Source: Phycisphaerae bacterium
GTDB lineage: Bacteria > Planctomycetota > Phycisphaerae > UBA1845 > Fen-1342
Direction of reading: 5' to 3'
Length of the DNA: 64,000 nucleotides
Assembly: GCA_030428945.1 (NCBI GenBank)
Contig: JAUIEC010000010.1
Span: 124,001-188,000 of the forward strand
Shown: in pieces, positions 32,185-42,246 of the stretch
How the letters are laid out: every line of letters begins with the position of its first letter
How positions within the stretch are numbered: position 1 is the first letter of the stretch
Notes under the pieces: generated by a model
Database searches by the model: none
Seen by the model: only the letters and a program-made list of their open reading frames with translations
Told to the model about the DNA's origin: nothing
Position numbers and translations under genes: made by a program

Positions 32185-32267
32185 TGCGTGGGAAGATGAT
32201 CCCGGGGCCGGTTGGTTCTCGGCAGGGGCCGCGGGGTCGGGCCTCGGGCCGTTCCCCTGGCGCTCTC

Positions 32268-32531
32268 TCAGTTCTCGTTGTCCTGTTCGAGCATCTTGCG
32301 GAGGTACGCGTTCTCGCGGCGGGTGGCCTCGAGGTCGAACAGCATGTACTTGATCCACAGTCGCAGGAAGTCGATGTTCTCCTGCATCGCGCTGACGCTC
32401 TTGCGAATGTTGGCGTGGCGGGCCTGTGTTTCGGCGGCCAGCATCTTCAGCCGGTCGCGTTCCGCTTCGGGCAGCGTATCGATCTGCCCCATCAGTTCGC
32501 GGAGCTTCTCGTTGAATTTCGTTTCGTCCAT
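32268..32531 (-). CDS. Small coiled-coil protein, unknown function
   Basis: An 87-aa, highly charged helical protein (NEKLRELMGQIDTLPEAERD, then RKSVSAMQENIDFLRLWIKY and FDLEATRRENAYLRKMLEQD). The spacing of hydrophobics suggests two coiled-coil segments. AGGAGGATC precedes the ATG. It has a terminator of its own, so it is a monocistronic gene. I recall similar small proteins with a LEATRREN segment in planctomycetes, but no function is known to me. Confidence 0.75.
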   Translation of the reverse strand: MDETKFNEKLRELMGQIDTLPEAERDRLKMLAAETQARHANIRKSVSAMQENIDFLRLWIKYMLFDLEATRRENAYLRKMLEQDNEN

Positions 32532-32844
32532 CGGTCGATCCTCCTGGGATGCGTCACCGTGCTGTCGTTCTGTCTGGCTTTGGCACCTCATGCTAGGTCC
32601 CGGCCGCGGCCGGCTTCAAATCCCAGTTGGCCCGCGCGCCGGCGGCGCCCGCGCAACTCCTGCCGACTGTCCCGATGCGGAAGCCGCAGCGCAGCTCTTA
32701 TGAGAACCGGACGTGGCCGAGGCGTGCGGAATTGTCGCGTTTTTCGTGTGCCCGCCGCTCGGCCGGGCGGTCGGAACGGTTGTCGACGGGGCGCCGATCC
32801 GGTACAGGTGCCGCTTGAAACCCCCAGCGTGAGGACCAGGCGTC

Positions 32845-34362
32845 ATGGAGTTATCAGAACCACAGGCAGCCGTGCTGCAGGCCCTGGCGAGTGCCGGGCA
32901 GCAGGGCCTTGGCGCGCTGGCGAACGCGACCGGACTGGACCAGTCGCCGGTCGCGGCCGCGTGTGCGGAACTGCAGCAGCAGGGTCTGCTGGAACTGGAC
33001 GAGCAGGCGTTCCAGGAGATCACGCTGACCGAGGCGGGCCGCGCGCACGTCGCGACGCCTCTGCCCGAACGAACGATCGTCGGCGTGCTGCAGCAGCAGG
33101 GCGGGTCCTGCCGACTGACGGAAATCCCGCAGCACTGCGACCTGAACCAGGGACAGGTCGGCCAGTCGCTGCGCTGGCTGCTGCATCGCAAGTGGGCCCG
33201 CAAGGAGGGCGACCAGCTTGTCCTCGACCAGGCCCCCGACGCGACGCCCACCGCCGACGAGGCCCTGATCCAGGCGCTCGCCGACGGGCAACCCGCCCGC
33301 AGTGACACGCTGGCGGCGGCCGGCCATGACCTGGCGGCCGCGCTCGAGGTGCTGTCGAAGCGGAAGGGATTCGTCAGCGTCAAGGACCGGACGGACCGGA
33401 CGGCGCGGCTGACGGACGCGGGGCGTGCGCGGGTGGCCGGCGGGCTGTCGGCCCGCAAGCGGGTCACGCGGCTGACGCCGGAGATGCTGGCGGACGGAAG
33501 CTGGCGGCAGGTCGAGTTGGCGCCGTATGACGTGACGCTGGCGGCGGGGGACGTGTATCCGGGCAAGGAGCACCCGTTCCAGCGGATCTTCGACCAGGTG
33601 CGGCGGGTGTTCCTCGAGATGGGCTTCACCGAGATCGCGAGCCCGTGGGTCGAGTCGAGTTTCTGGGACTTCGACGCGCTCTTCCAGCCGCAGGATCACC
33701 CGGCCCGCGACATGCAGGACACGTTCTACATCGGGCGTCCGGCCCGCAGCGGACTGCCGGACGCGGCGCTGGTCGAGCGCGTGCGGGCCACGCACGAGAA
33801 CGGGGGCGGTACGGGTTCGACCGGCTGGCGGTATCGCTGGGAAGAGGAACTGGCGCATCGGCCGGTGCTGCGGACGCACACGACGGCGGCGACGATCCGG
33901 GCGCTGGCCCGGCACACGGGCGGCACGTCGGGCAAGTACTTCGTGACGGGTCCGGTGTTCCGGCGCGAGACGGTCGACTACAAGCATCTGCCGATGTTCC
34001 ACCAGGTGGACGGGATCATCGTGGACGAGAAGGCGAGCCTGGCGAACCTGCTGGGAACGCTGGCGGCGTTCTATCGCAAGATGGGCTTTCCGAAGGTCCG
34101 CTTCCGTCCGAGCTTCTTTCCCTACACCGAGCCGTCGGTCGAGGTCGACCTGTGGCTGACGCACCGCAACGAGTGGGTCGAGATGGGCGGTTCGGGGATC
34201 TTCCGTCCGGAGGTGACGCGTCCGCTGGGCGTCAACGAGCGGGTGCTGGCGTGGGGGCTGGGCCTGGAACGCCTGGCGATGATGATTCACAAACTCAAGA
34301 GCATCGGTGAGCTGTACTTCGCGACGATGCCGTGGCTTCGGGAGACGCCGCTGTGCCGCTGA
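32845..34362 (+). CDS. pheS: Phenylalanyl-tRNA synthetase alpha subunit, archaeal/eukaryotic type
   Basis: Charges tRNA-Phe as a heterotetramer with PheT. The first 200 or so residues are not the bacterial coiled coil; they are repeated winged-helix units (AVLQALASAGQQGLGALANA, GVLQQQGGSCRLTEIPQHCD and a third), as in archaeal and eukaryotic alpha chains. The class II catalytic core follows: HPFQRIFDQVRRVFLEMGF, YFVTGPVFRRETVDYKHLPM (motif 2 region) and LAWGLGLERLAMM (motif 3). At 505 aa it is longer than the roughly 340-aa bacterial form. Together with the short pheT this marks an archaeal-type PheRS. It overlaps the next start by 10 nt. Confidence 0.9.
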   Translation: MELSEPQAAVLQALASAGQQGLGALANATGLDQSPVAAACAELQQQGLLELDEQAFQEITLTEAGRAHVATPLPERTIVGVLQQQGGSCRLTEIPQHCDLNQGQVGQSLRWLLHRKWARKEGDQLVLDQAPDATPTADEALIQALADGQPARSDTLAAAGHDLAAALEVLSKRKGFVSVKDRTDRTARLTDAGRARVAGGLSARKRVTRLTPEMLADGSWRQVELAPYDVTLAAGDVYPGKEHPFQRIFDQVRRVFLEMGFTEIASPWVESSFWDFDALFQPQDHPARDMQDTFYIGRPARSGLPDAALVERVRATHENGGGTGSTGWRYRWEEELAHRPVLRTHTTAATIRALARHTGGTSGKYFVTGPVFRRETVDYKHLPMFHQVDGIIVDEKASLANLLGTLAAFYRKMGFPKVRFRPSFFPYTEPSVEVDLWLTHRNEWVEMGGSGIFRPEVTRPLGVNERVLAWGLGLERLAMMIHKLKSIGELYFATMPWLRETPLCR

Positions 34363-36176
34363 TCAACATGCCGATCGAAACGCTGCTCGGTCTGCTGAAC
34401 CGCGAGAAGACCGTGACCGGCGAGGCCGACCTGCCGGACCATTTCCAGAGCATGGGCTGCGAAGTCGAAGAGACCACGACGATTCAGCAGTACCTGTGCG
34501 GCGTCTGCGGGAAGGTCATCGAGCGGACCGAGGCCCAGGGCGCGGCCCTGACCTGCGCGAGTTGCGGGACCGACTTCCGCGAGCGGCCGGAGTCGGTCAG
34601 CACGCTGGGCGAGAACCACGTCGTGCGACTGGACATGCTGGCGGTGCGTCCGGACCTGTTCGATCCGGGCGGCATGGGGCGGGCGCTGCGCGGCTTCCTG
34701 GGCGTGCAGACGGGGCTGGCGGAATACGACCTGCGTCCGGGCAAGCTGCGGGTGCAGGTGGATCCGGCCCTGGCCAACGACGACAGCTACCGTCCGTTCA
34801 TCGGCTGCGCGGTGCTGCGCAAGGTGCGTCTGGATCACGACCGGATCAAGATGCTGATGAACCTGCAGGAGGACCTGCACTGGGCCCTCGGACGGAACCG
34901 CAAGCTGGCCTCGATCGGCGTCTACGACCTGGCCCGGCTGGAGGGTACGAACTTCCGCTACGACGCGGTCGCCCGCGATGCGCTGACGTTTGTGCCGCTG
35001 GGCTTCGATGCGGGCGATTCGTCGGCGGCCTGCACGCCGGACGAGATCCTGGCGCGGCACAAGACCGGGCAGGCCTTCGCGCACCTGCTGGAGAAGCACC
35101 GCAAGGTGCCGCTGCTCCGGGATGAGCGGGGCAACGTGCTGTCGATGCCGCCGATCATCAACGCCGAGGCCTGCCGGGTGACGCACGACAGCACGGACCT
35201 GTTCTGCGACGTGACCGGCGTCTCGCAGCGCAGCGTGGACCGGGCTTTGAACATCGTGGTGACCAGCCTGCGCGAACTGATCCCCGAACTGGAGATCGAG
35301 ACGGTCACGATCGACGGGCCCGACGGCGCGCGGGTGACGCCGGACCTGACGCCGGCCGCGATGGACCTGTCGGTGGCCGAGGCCCGCGACACGCTCGGCG
35401 CGCCGCTGGAGTCCGGGCAACTGGCCGACCTGCTGGAGCGGATGGGGCATCGCGTTCAGGGTCGCGGGGCCGAGACGCTGAAGGTCGAGGTCCCGGCCTG
35501 GCGGAACGACGTGATGCACCCGGTCGACCTGATCGAGGACGCCGGTGTCGCGTTCGGGTACGACAACCTGGTGCCGGAACTGGTGCCGACGTTCACGGTC
35601 GGCGCGGCCCGTCCGATCGAGGAGCGTTCCGCGGCCGCCCGGCGGGTGATGGTCGGGCACGGCTTTCACCAGGTGATGACGCTGACGCTGACGAGTGAAC
35701 CGGCCGCGTTCGGCAAGTGGCGGATCCCGGCCGATCCGCGGGCGGTGCAGATCGAGAACCCGATCAGCAGCGAGCAGACGATGTGCCGGGTCAGCCTGCT
35801 GCCGGGCCTGCTCGAGACGCTGGCGATCAACAAGCAGTACGATCTGCCGCAGCAGCTTTTCGAGGTCGGCGACTGCTGCTTCTGCGACGATTCGGAGACC
35901 GGGGCCGGCGAGCGGCGCTTCATGGCGGCCGCGCTGATCGGTTCGCAGGTGGGGTACGCCGACGTGCGGGCGGTGCTCGATTCCTACATCTACGAGATGG
36001 GCATCGAGGCGACGATCGCGGCCAGCGACGATCCGCGCTTCATCCCCGGCCGCGGCGCGGTCCTGCGCGATGGTGCCGGCGAGACGATCGGCGCGATGGG
36101 CGAGGTGCACCCGGAAGTGCTGGAGGCGTACGGGCTGAAGCACCCGGTCGCCTGCGTGGAGATCGCCTTACAGTAG
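34353..36176 (+). CDS. pheT: Phenylalanyl-tRNA synthetase beta subunit, archaeal/eukaryotic type
   Basis: At 607 aa it is close to archaeal/eukaryotic beta chains and well below the roughly 800-aa bacterial form. It lacks the N-terminal EMAP/OB and C-terminal anticodon-binding domains. B3/4-type editing-domain segments are visible (YDLRPGKLRVQVDPALANDD and on), then B5 (GDLIERMGH-like LADLLERMGHRVQ, VPAWRNDVMHPVDLIEDAG) and a catalytic-like C-terminus. A zinc ribbon (CGVCG, then CASCG) is inserted near residues 48-70, which I do not expect in this position. The GTG at 34353 is the likely start, with GGGAG 8 nt before it and overlapping pheS. Confidence 0.87.
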   Translation: MPLINMPIETLLGLLNREKTVTGEADLPDHFQSMGCEVEETTTIQQYLCGVCGKVIERTEAQGAALTCASCGTDFRERPESVSTLGENHVVRLDMLAVRPDLFDPGGMGRALRGFLGVQTGLAEYDLRPGKLRVQVDPALANDDSYRPFIGCAVLRKVRLDHDRIKMLMNLQEDLHWALGRNRKLASIGVYDLARLEGTNFRYDAVARDALTFVPLGFDAGDSSAACTPDEILARHKTGQAFAHLLEKHRKVPLLRDERGNVLSMPPIINAEACRVTHDSTDLFCDVTGVSQRSVDRALNIVVTSLRELIPELEIETVTIDGPDGARVTPDLTPAAMDLSVAEARDTLGAPLESGQLADLLERMGHRVQGRGAETLKVEVPAWRNDVMHPVDLIEDAGVAFGYDNLVPELVPTFTVGAARPIEERSAAARRVMVGHGFHQVMTLTLTSEPAAFGKWRIPADPRAVQIENPISSEQTMCRVSLLPGLLETLAINKQYDLPQQLFEVGDCCFCDDSETGAGERRFMAAALIGSQVGYADVRAVLDSYIYEMGIEATIAASDDPRFIPGRGAVLRDGAGETIGAMGEVHPEVLEAYGLKHPVACVEIALQ

Positions 36177-36181
36177 CCCAA

Positions 36182-36295
36182 GCCAAGTAAGCAAGTAATC
36201 AAGTAAGCAAGTGAGCAAGTCGCGGTTTGGTGCGATCGTGTTGCGGCCGCGGTTCTGCGTACCTTGGTTACTTACTTGGTCCTTGCTTACTTGGC
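36182..36295. repeat. GCAAGTAA octamers with an exact inverted copy
   Basis: GCCAAGTAAGCAAG at 36182-36195 is the perfect complement of 36282-36295, with further octamer units inside. It fills the gap between convergent pheT and the next gene and may terminate both. Confidence 0.85.
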
Positions 36296-36296
36296 A

Positions 36297-36776
36297 TCAG
36301 ACCGGGTCGAAGTTTTCGCGGGCGAATTCCTGTGCAGCGGTCGGTGCGGAGAATTCGTAGCGGTAGCGCTGGGTTCCGGTGGTGACGGGGATGTAGTCGA
36401 CGGTGTAGCTGCCGCCGGGGGTGAGGCGTGCTTCGAGGAAGAACTCGACGTTCATCGCCTGCCGGTCGGAGATCATCGGCGAGTGTGCGATGCGGCGGAT
36501 GTCGATGTCCTGACCCTGGCCGTCGGTCAGCGTGAAGTGATCGTCGACCCATTCGTTGTACAGGACGGCGCCGTTCTCGGTCACCTTCGGCGGGTCGGTC
36601 ATCAGCAGACCCTGCTGCACGCAGATGTGCATCTTCATCACGCCGTTGGCACCCGGCTTGTCGAAGGCCAGGCCGATCCACTGGCCGTGGTCGCGGGACC
36701 ACTCGTTGGCGTTCCAGGTCATCAGGGCGAAACCGGCCGCAAGGGCCAGGACGGCGAATCCGATCATGCCTTTCAT
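36297..36776 (-). CDS. Membrane-anchored extracytoplasmic protein, unknown function
   Basis: A 159-aa protein with an N-terminal anchor (GMIGFAVLALAAGFALMTW), then a beta-rich domain rich in aromatic residues (GAVLYNEWVDDHFTLTDGQG, EFFLEARLTPGGSYTVDYIP). No cysteines beyond one, no catalytic motif. GGGAG precedes the start. I do not recognise the family. Confidence 0.7.
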   Translation of the reverse strand: MKGMIGFAVLALAAGFALMTWNANEWSRDHGQWIGLAFDKPGANGVMKMHICVQQGLLMTDPPKVTENGAVLYNEWVDDHFTLTDGQGQDIDIRRIAHSPMISDRQAMNVEFFLEARLTPGGSYTVDYIPVTTGTQRYRYEFSAPTAAQEFARENFDPV

Positions 36777-36986
36777 GGGGCGGGACTCCCGAAGCGAGTG
36801 GAGGGGCAGTGTTGATCCAGGCCCTATTCGGCGCGGCGGGGGCCGATTCGGCAAGCGGAAAACGCGTGAAAAATTCTGTGCGGCCGAGAGGGTCAATCCC
36901 GTCGATCCCGCCGGAGAGGATGGTAGAATTCCCCAGGCGCGGGTCCGCTGGCGTGGGGGACGCGCGAAACGAGACCGGGGAACACG

Positions 36987-37649
36987 ATGGGTATCTCACC
37001 GGCAGCCAAGCTCACCTGCGACGGGTGCGGCGCGCGCGGCCAGGAACTGCTGACGATCCAGAGCGGACAGCGGTTGTGCGCGGGGTGCCGGACGATGCTG
37101 GGCGGTGCCCGGCCACCGCGGGGTCGGGCGGCCCGCCAGATCGAGTTCGCCCGGACACTGGGCTTCGACATCGCCAGCACGATTTCGCGGCCCCGGCTGG
37201 AGCGCCTGCTGAGCCTGCACCGCCTGGTCCGTAAATACGTCTTCGACGTCTGGCGCGAGACGACCGGAACCGCCCCGCAGGAGAGCGGCGTCTCGGTGCT
37301 GGAGGCGATGCACTTTGTCACCTGGCTGGTGACGACGCACCGCACGATCGCCCTGCAGGTCGCCCGGGCCGAGAAGGTCCGCGAGCGGATGGCGGTCGAC
37401 GAATGCCGCCGCCTGCGGGCCCGGATCGGACCGGCGGCCGAGATCGACATCGGGCGACTCAAGCCGCGTCTGCTGCGCGACCGGGCCTACCGCTTCGTGG
37501 CCAAGGAACTGCAGCACCAGCTTGGCAGCGACACCTGCAAGCTGGGCATCGAGTCGAAGCTGATCACCGGCAAACCCGGCCGGGACGCCCGCCCGGCCAG
37601 GTCGCGGTCGGCCACGAAGCAACGCCCGCGACGCCGGAAGACCTCCTGA
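36987..37649 (+). CDS. Zinc-ribbon helical protein, unknown function
   Basis: Opens with a four-Cys ribbon (CDGCG, then LCAGC) in the first 35 residues, followed by helical segments and a very basic C-terminus (RPARSRSATKQRPRRRKTS). The helix around residues 55-110 (FARTLGFDIASTISRPRLER, LLSLHRLVRKYVFDVWR) and the basic tail suggest nucleic-acid binding. The nearest neighbours give no functional hint. Confidence 0.65.
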   Translation: MGISPAAKLTCDGCGARGQELLTIQSGQRLCAGCRTMLGGARPPRGRAARQIEFARTLGFDIASTISRPRLERLLSLHRLVRKYVFDVWRETTGTAPQESGVSVLEAMHFVTWLVTTHRTIALQVARAEKVRERMAVDECRRLRARIGPAAEIDIGRLKPRLLRDRAYRFVAKELQHQLGSDTCKLGIESKLITGKPGRDARPARSRSATKQRPRRRKTS

Positions 37650-37777
37650 GCAGACAGCCAATCAGGCGTTTTTTGTGCCGCGGCGATCCCGGTCGTGTCC
37701 TCTCAGATCGCGGCCACGGCACGGCGAGGATCGGCGAGGATCGCAGTGGCACCCAAGGTGGCGCGGCGGCAGCCTCT

Positions 37778-37827
37778 CTCTCCCTCGCTCTCTCGCTCCC
37801 TCGCTCCCTTGCTCCCTCGCTCCCTAC
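37778..37827. repeat. Octamer repeat CTCCCTCG, C-rich on + strand
   Basis: About six units, ending at the stop codon of the folK fusion (37824). It is in the gap between convergent genes. Confidence 0.85.
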
Positions 37828-38903
37828 TTCTGACCCTTCGGGATCTTCAGCTCGTAGGGATCGTTGGCGTCGGCGTAGTACGGTCCTCCGAGGCGGCCGA
37901 CGGTGGTGAGCCTGCGCGGATCGACGTGGCCGTGTTCGTCGAGCAGGGCGGGGTCGATGTGGATCGCGACGATGCGTCCGAAGACGATGCTCGACGCGCC
38001 GGGGCCGTCGCCGGAGCGGACGATCTGGTGCAGGCGGCACTCGATGTTGACCGGCGCTTCCTTCACCAGCGGGGCCCTGACGTGTCGCGCGGGGGCCGGG
38101 GTCAGCCCGGAGAATTCGAACTCGCTCTGGCCGTACGGCAGGCTGGCGGCCGTCGCGGCCATCGGCATGGCGATGTCGGGGACGACCGTGGCGACGACGA
38201 ATTCGTGCGTCTTCTCGACGTTGATCAGCGAATCCTTGGGCCGGCCGTCGCGGTTCAGGCCGGGGCAGAAGATCACCAGCGGCGGGTTGGCCGAGACCAT
38301 GTTGTAGAAGCTGAAGGGGGCCAGGTTGGTGCGTCCGTCGGGCGCGATGGTCGAGACCAGCGCGATCGGTCGCGGATTGATGAAGCCGATGCACAGGTGA
38401 TAGGTGTCGCGCCAGTCGAGGTCGCCGGCGATCAGGTCGAATACGCGCATGTTCGTCTCCGCGGGGCCGCAGGCGCGGCGCAGGTGGTCGAGGTCGAGCA
38501 GTTCCGCCAGGGGTTCCAGCACGAAGGACCGCTGCCACATCCGGGGGTGCGGCACGGTCAGCCGGTCCGTGCGGATCCGCTGATGGTCGTACAGCAGGAT
38601 ATCGAGGTCGAGGGTCCGCGGCGCGTCGGGCACCGAGCGGACGCGGGCGTGCCGGTGTTCGATCTGCTGCAGCACGTCCAGCAGGGCCAGCGGCGCCAGC
38701 GTCGTCTCGAGTTCGAGCACGCCGTTGAGGTAGTCAGGCTGGTCCGGCGGGCCGCCGACCGGGCGGGTCTCGTGCCAGGTCGAGCCGCGGCGAACGCGGA
38801 TTTCCGGGTGCGCGTCGAGGTCCGCGCGGGCCGCCGCCAGCGTCGCGGCCCGGTCGCCGAGGTTGGCGCCGCAGGCGACGTAGACGGTGGCGGCTGGCGG
38901 CAT
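37824..38903 (-). CDS. folK: FolK (HPPK) fused to a flavin reductase-like FMN-binding domain
   Basis: Residues 1-155 are 6-hydroxymethyl-7,8-dihydropterin pyrophosphokinase: [51 protein letters not shown] and [16 protein letters not shown] are all diagnostic. With no stop codon, the frame then enters a flavin reductase-like domain: [40 protein letters not shown] and the later EYSGLTP-like [15 protein letters not shown]. An internal ATG at 38450 has GGAGA before it, so the reductase could also be made separately. Such a fusion could tie a folate step to flavin chemistry, but that is inference. Confidence 0.85.
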   Translation of the reverse strand: MPPAATVYVACGANLGDRAATLAAARADLDAHPEIRVRRGSTWHETRPVGGPPDQPDYLNGVLELETTLAPLALLDVLQQIEHRHARVRSVPDAPRTLDLDILLYDHQRIRTDRLTVPHPRMWQRSFVLEPLAELLDLDHLRRACGPAETNMRVFDLIAGDLDWRDTYHLCIGFINPRPIALVSTIAPDGRTNLAPFSFYNMVSANPPLVIFCPGLNRDGRPKDSLINVEKTHEFVVATVVPDIAMPMAATAASLPYGQSEFEFSGLTPAPARHVRAPLVKEAPVNIECRLHQIVRSGDGPGASSIVFGRIVAIHIDPALLDEHGHVDPRRLTTVGRLGGPYYADANDPYELKIPKGQK

Positions 38904-39037
38904 CGGGCGTCCTTCTGACCGGCTGCTCGGGCCGGCGGGGGGCCATGGTGAACGGCGCCGGCCGCTCGCGTTCGCGGCGACGGCGGGCACTGCCGAAGAG
39001 TCTACGCGCCGGCCCGGTGATCGCCCAGCCGACGGTG

Positions 39038-39066
39038 TTTTGCGTCGGTCGGGGCAGCGGTATACT
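39038..39066 (+). promoter_or_regulatory. Probable promoter of korAB
   Basis: -10 TATACT at 39061-39066, with a weak T-rich -35 (TTTTGC) 17 nt upstream; the korA ATG is at 39169. Confidence 0.5.
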
Positions 39067-39168
39067 GTCGGTTTGCGCTGCAGCCGGTTTCGGTTTCGAA
39101 GGGCCGGCGACGATGCTGCAGCGGGAGCCAGACCTGGGCCGCACGTCCGTGGCCGAAAGCGAGATACG

Positions 39169-41028
39169 ATGCCCGCCGCGACACCGAAACCGACCGAGTC
39201 CGTCACGTCCGCGACCGTCCGCTTTGCGGGCGACTCGGGCGACGGCATGCAACTGGCCGGGACGCAGTTCACGCACACGTCGGCGATCTTCGGGAACGAC
39301 GTCAGCACGCTGCCGGATTTTCCGGCCGAGATCCGCGCCCCGGCCGGCACGCTGGCGGGTGTCTCGGGTTTCCAGATCAACTTCTCGAGCCGCGACATTC
39401 ACACGCCGGGGGACCGGGTCGACGCGCTGATCGCGATGAACCCGGCCGCGCTGAAGTCGAACCTGGCCGACCTGGTCGAGGGCGGCATCCTGATCATCAA
39501 CGTCGACGAGTTCACCGAGGCGAACCTGAAGCGGGCCAAGTGGGACCACAACCCGCTCGAAGGCGACACGCTGCACGCCTATCGCGTTTACGAGGTGCCG
39601 ATCACGCGGCACACGATGGAGGCGGTCAAGCCGACCGGGCTGGGCGCCAAGGAGGCCTCGCGCTGCAAGAACTTTTACGCCCTCGGCATGGTCTTCTGGC
39701 TGTACGACCGTCCGCTCGATACCACCCTGGGCTGGATCGACAAGAAGTTCTCGCGTCGCGAGGAGATCGCCGAAGCCAACACCCTGGCGCTGCGGGCCGG
39801 GTACTCGTTCGGTGACACGGCCGAGATGTTCTCGGTGCAGTACGCCGTCACGCGGGCGACGCTCCCGGCCGGAACCTATCGCAACGTGACCGGCAACCAG
39901 GCCCTGGCGATGGGACTGGTCGCGGCCGCCCGGTTGAGTGACCGCCCGCTGTTCTACGGCTCGTACCCGATCACGCCGGCCAGCGACATCCTGCACGAGT
40001 TGTCGAGCTACAAGCATTTCGACGTGCGGACCTTCCAGGCCGAGGACGAGATCGCGGCCGTCTGTTCGGCGATCGGGGCCGGCTTCGGCGGGGCCCTGGC
40101 GGCGACCGGTTCGAGCGGGCCGGGCATCGCCCTGAAGCAGGAGGCGATCGGCCTGGGCGTGATGACCGAACTGCCGCTGCTGATCATCGACGTACAGCGG
40201 GCCGGGCCGAGCACCGGGATGCCGACCAAGCCCGAGCAGACCGACCTGTGGCAGGTGCTGCTGGGCCGCAACGGCGAGTGCCCGCTGCCGGTCGTGGCGG
40301 CCCAGAGTCCGGGCGACTGCTTCCGGACGGCGATCGAGGCGGCCCGCGTGGCGATGCAGTACATGACGCCGGTCGTGATCCTGTCGGACGGGTTCCTGGC
40401 CAACAGTTCCGAGCCGTGGAAGATCCCGGACGTCGACGGGCTCGAAAAGATCGAGATCCGGCACGCGGTCGAGAACAACAACCCGGACGGCAACTTCCTG
40501 CCGTACCTGCGGAACGAGCGCGGCAGTCGTCCCTGGGCGCTGCCGGGCACGCCGGGTCTCGAGCACCGGATCGGCGGCCTGTCGAAGGATGACCGGACCG
40601 GCAACGTCAGCTATGACCCGCTCAATCACGAGAAGATGATTCACCTGCGGGCCGGGAAGGTCGCGAACGTGGCCGACAGCGTCGGTCCGCAGCCGGTCTT
40701 CGGCGAGCCGCACGGCAAGCTGCTGGTGATTTCGTGGGGTGGCACGTACGGGCCGGTGCGGACGGCGGTGGCCGACGCGGTCGACGCGGGCAAGTCGGTC
40801 GGGCACCTGCACCTGCGGTGGCTCAACCCGCTGCCGTCGGACCTGACCGAGGTCCTGGACAGCTTCGAGCGGGTCCTGATCTGCGAGATGAACAGCGGGC
40901 AGTTGCAGTTGCTGATCCGCGGACGGTACTGCCTGGACGCGGCCGGGCTGCACAAGGTTCAGGGTCGGCCGTTCACGGTGGCCGAGGTGGCCGAACGGAT
41001 GGACGCCATGCTGGAGGGTCAGGCATGA
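39169..41028 (+). CDS. korA: 2-oxoacid:ferredoxin oxidoreductase, fused gamma-alpha subunit (KorA-like)
   Basis: Catalyses CoA-dependent oxidation of 2-oxoglutarate (or another 2-oxoacid) with ferredoxin. The N-terminal 190 or so residues are the gamma domain ([39 protein letters not shown]). The alpha domain follows with [34 protein letters not shown] and [20 protein letters not shown]. The C-terminal transketolase-like domain has [15 protein letters not shown] and HLRWLNPLP. The fused gamma-alpha layout is common in aerobic KORs. Its stop overlaps the korB start (ATGA), so subunits are made together. The specific 2-oxoacid is assigned by resemblance only. Confidence 0.9.
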   Translation: MPAATPKPTESVTSATVRFAGDSGDGMQLAGTQFTHTSAIFGNDVSTLPDFPAEIRAPAGTLAGVSGFQINFSSRDIHTPGDRVDALIAMNPAALKSNLADLVEGGILIINVDEFTEANLKRAKWDHNPLEGDTLHAYRVYEVPITRHTMEAVKPTGLGAKEASRCKNFYALGMVFWLYDRPLDTTLGWIDKKFSRREEIAEANTLALRAGYSFGDTAEMFSVQYAVTRATLPAGTYRNVTGNQALAMGLVAAARLSDRPLFYGSYPITPASDILHELSSYKHFDVRTFQAEDEIAAVCSAIGAGFGGALAATGSSGPGIALKQEAIGLGVMTELPLLIIDVQRAGPSTGMPTKPEQTDLWQVLLGRNGECPLPVVAAQSPGDCFRTAIEAARVAMQYMTPVVILSDGFLANSSEPWKIPDVDGLEKIEIRHAVENNNPDGNFLPYLRNERGSRPWALPGTPGLEHRIGGLSKDDRTGNVSYDPLNHEKMIHLRAGKVANVADSVGPQPVFGEPHGKLLVISWGGTYGPVRTAVADAVDAGKSVGHLHLRWLNPLPSDLTEVLDSFERVLICEMNSGQLQLLIRGRYCLDAAGLHKVQGRPFTVAEVAERMDAMLEGQA

Positions 41029-42029
41029 CCGCAGTCGCACCGACCGCCAAGGACTTCAAGAGCGACCAGGAGATTCGCTGGTGCCCGGGCTGCGGGGACT
41101 ACGCGATCCTGAAGCAGATGCAGAAGGTGATGGCCGACCTGAAGGCCGAGCGGCACAACACGGTGTTCGTCTCGGGGATCGGCTGTTCGAGTCGGTTCCC
41201 GTACTACATGAACACCTACGGGTTCCACACGATTCACGGCCGCGGTCCGGCCGTGGCGACCGGGCTGAAGGTGGCGCGTCCGGAACTGGATGTCTGGCTG
41301 ATCACCGGCGACGGCGACGGGCTGAGCATCGGCGCGGGTCACCTGGTGCACACGATGCGTCGGAACGTGGACATCAACATCCTGCTGTTCAACAACCGGA
41401 TCTACGGTCTGACGAAGGGGCAGTACTCGCCGACCAGCGAGGTCGGCAAGAAGACCAAGTCGACGCCGATGGGTTCGCTCGACACGCCGATCAACCCGCT
41501 GCAGGTGGCGCTCGCGTCGGAGGCGGCCTTCGTCGGCCGCTGCATCGACGTGGACGGCAAGCACCAGCAGGAGATGCTCAAGCGGGCGGCCGCGTTCCGC
41601 GGGACGGCGTTCCTGGAGATCTACCAGGACTGCAACGTCTACAACCACATGGCGTGGGAGTACGCGACGGACCGCAAGATCAAGGCCGAGAACATCGTGG
41701 TGATCGAGCACGGCCAGCCGCTGATCTTCGGAGCCGAGCGGAACAAGGGCATTCACCTGGACGGGCTCAAGCCGCGGATCGTGGAGCTTGGCAACGGCGT
41801 GGGGGTCGACGACCTGCTGGTGCACGACGAGACGGACGCGACGCTGGCGTACCTGCTGACGCAGTTGCGTTACCCGGACTTCCCGGAACCGGTCGGTGTC
41901 TTCCACGCGGTCGAGCGCCCGTGCTACGAAAAGGCGGTCGCCGAGCAGATCGCCGCGGCCCGCGAGAAGAAGGGCGAAGGCGACCTGAAGGCCCTGATCC
42001 ACGGCGGGGACACCTGGATCGTGGAGTAG
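41025..42029 (+). CDS. korB: 2-oxoacid:ferredoxin oxidoreductase, beta subunit (KorB-like)
   Basis: The TPP-binding subunit. Early cysteines [13 protein letters not shown] and [19 protein letters not shown] match the [4Fe-4S] ligands, [20 protein letters not shown] follows, and the TPP motif is [20 protein letters not shown] with [20 protein letters not shown]. The later Cys in [13 protein letters not shown] supplies the remaining ligand. At 334 aa the length is typical. A strong palindrome 12 nt after the stop probably terminates the operon. Confidence 0.92.
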   Translation: MTAVAPTAKDFKSDQEIRWCPGCGDYAILKQMQKVMADLKAERHNTVFVSGIGCSSRFPYYMNTYGFHTIHGRGPAVATGLKVARPELDVWLITGDGDGLSIGAGHLVHTMRRNVDINILLFNNRIYGLTKGQYSPTSEVGKKTKSTPMGSLDTPINPLQVALASEAAFVGRCIDVDGKHQQEMLKRAAAFRGTAFLEIYQDCNVYNHMAWEYATDRKIKAENIVVIEHGQPLIFGAERNKGIHLDGLKPRIVELGNGVGVDDLLVHDETDATLAYLLTQLRYPDFPEPVGVFHAVERPCYEKAVAEQIAAAREKKGEGDLKALIHGGDTWIVE

Positions 42030-42041
42030 AAAAAAGCGGAG

Positions 42042-42077
42042 AAAAAAGGGGGACAGTCACGTGGCTGTCCCCCTTTT
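42042..42077. repeat. GGGGACAGYCACGTG palindrome P1
   Basis: AAAAAA, GGGGGACAGTCACGTGGCTG, TCCCCC, TTTT: near-perfect, with one G-T pair. It directly follows korB and opens the accessory zone. Confidence 0.9.
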
Positions 42078-42246
42078 GTCCTAACCTGATCCTCGTCCAA
42101 CGGTCACCTCCTGCGATCTTGACGTCTTTAGCAAACAACAAGAAATGCGGGGGTGCTGTTGGACGTCATCTTCTCCAGGAAAGGACGCAATCCCGATCAG
42201 CGTTCGACCTCAACTTCCTGATGGGTGACTTTGTGAGTGTTCCGTG

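Noticed and set aside
37999-38450. Separate folK and flavin reductase genes
   Set aside because: No stop codon separates them in the minus-strand frame, so a fusion is the simplest reading; the internal start is noted as an alternative product.
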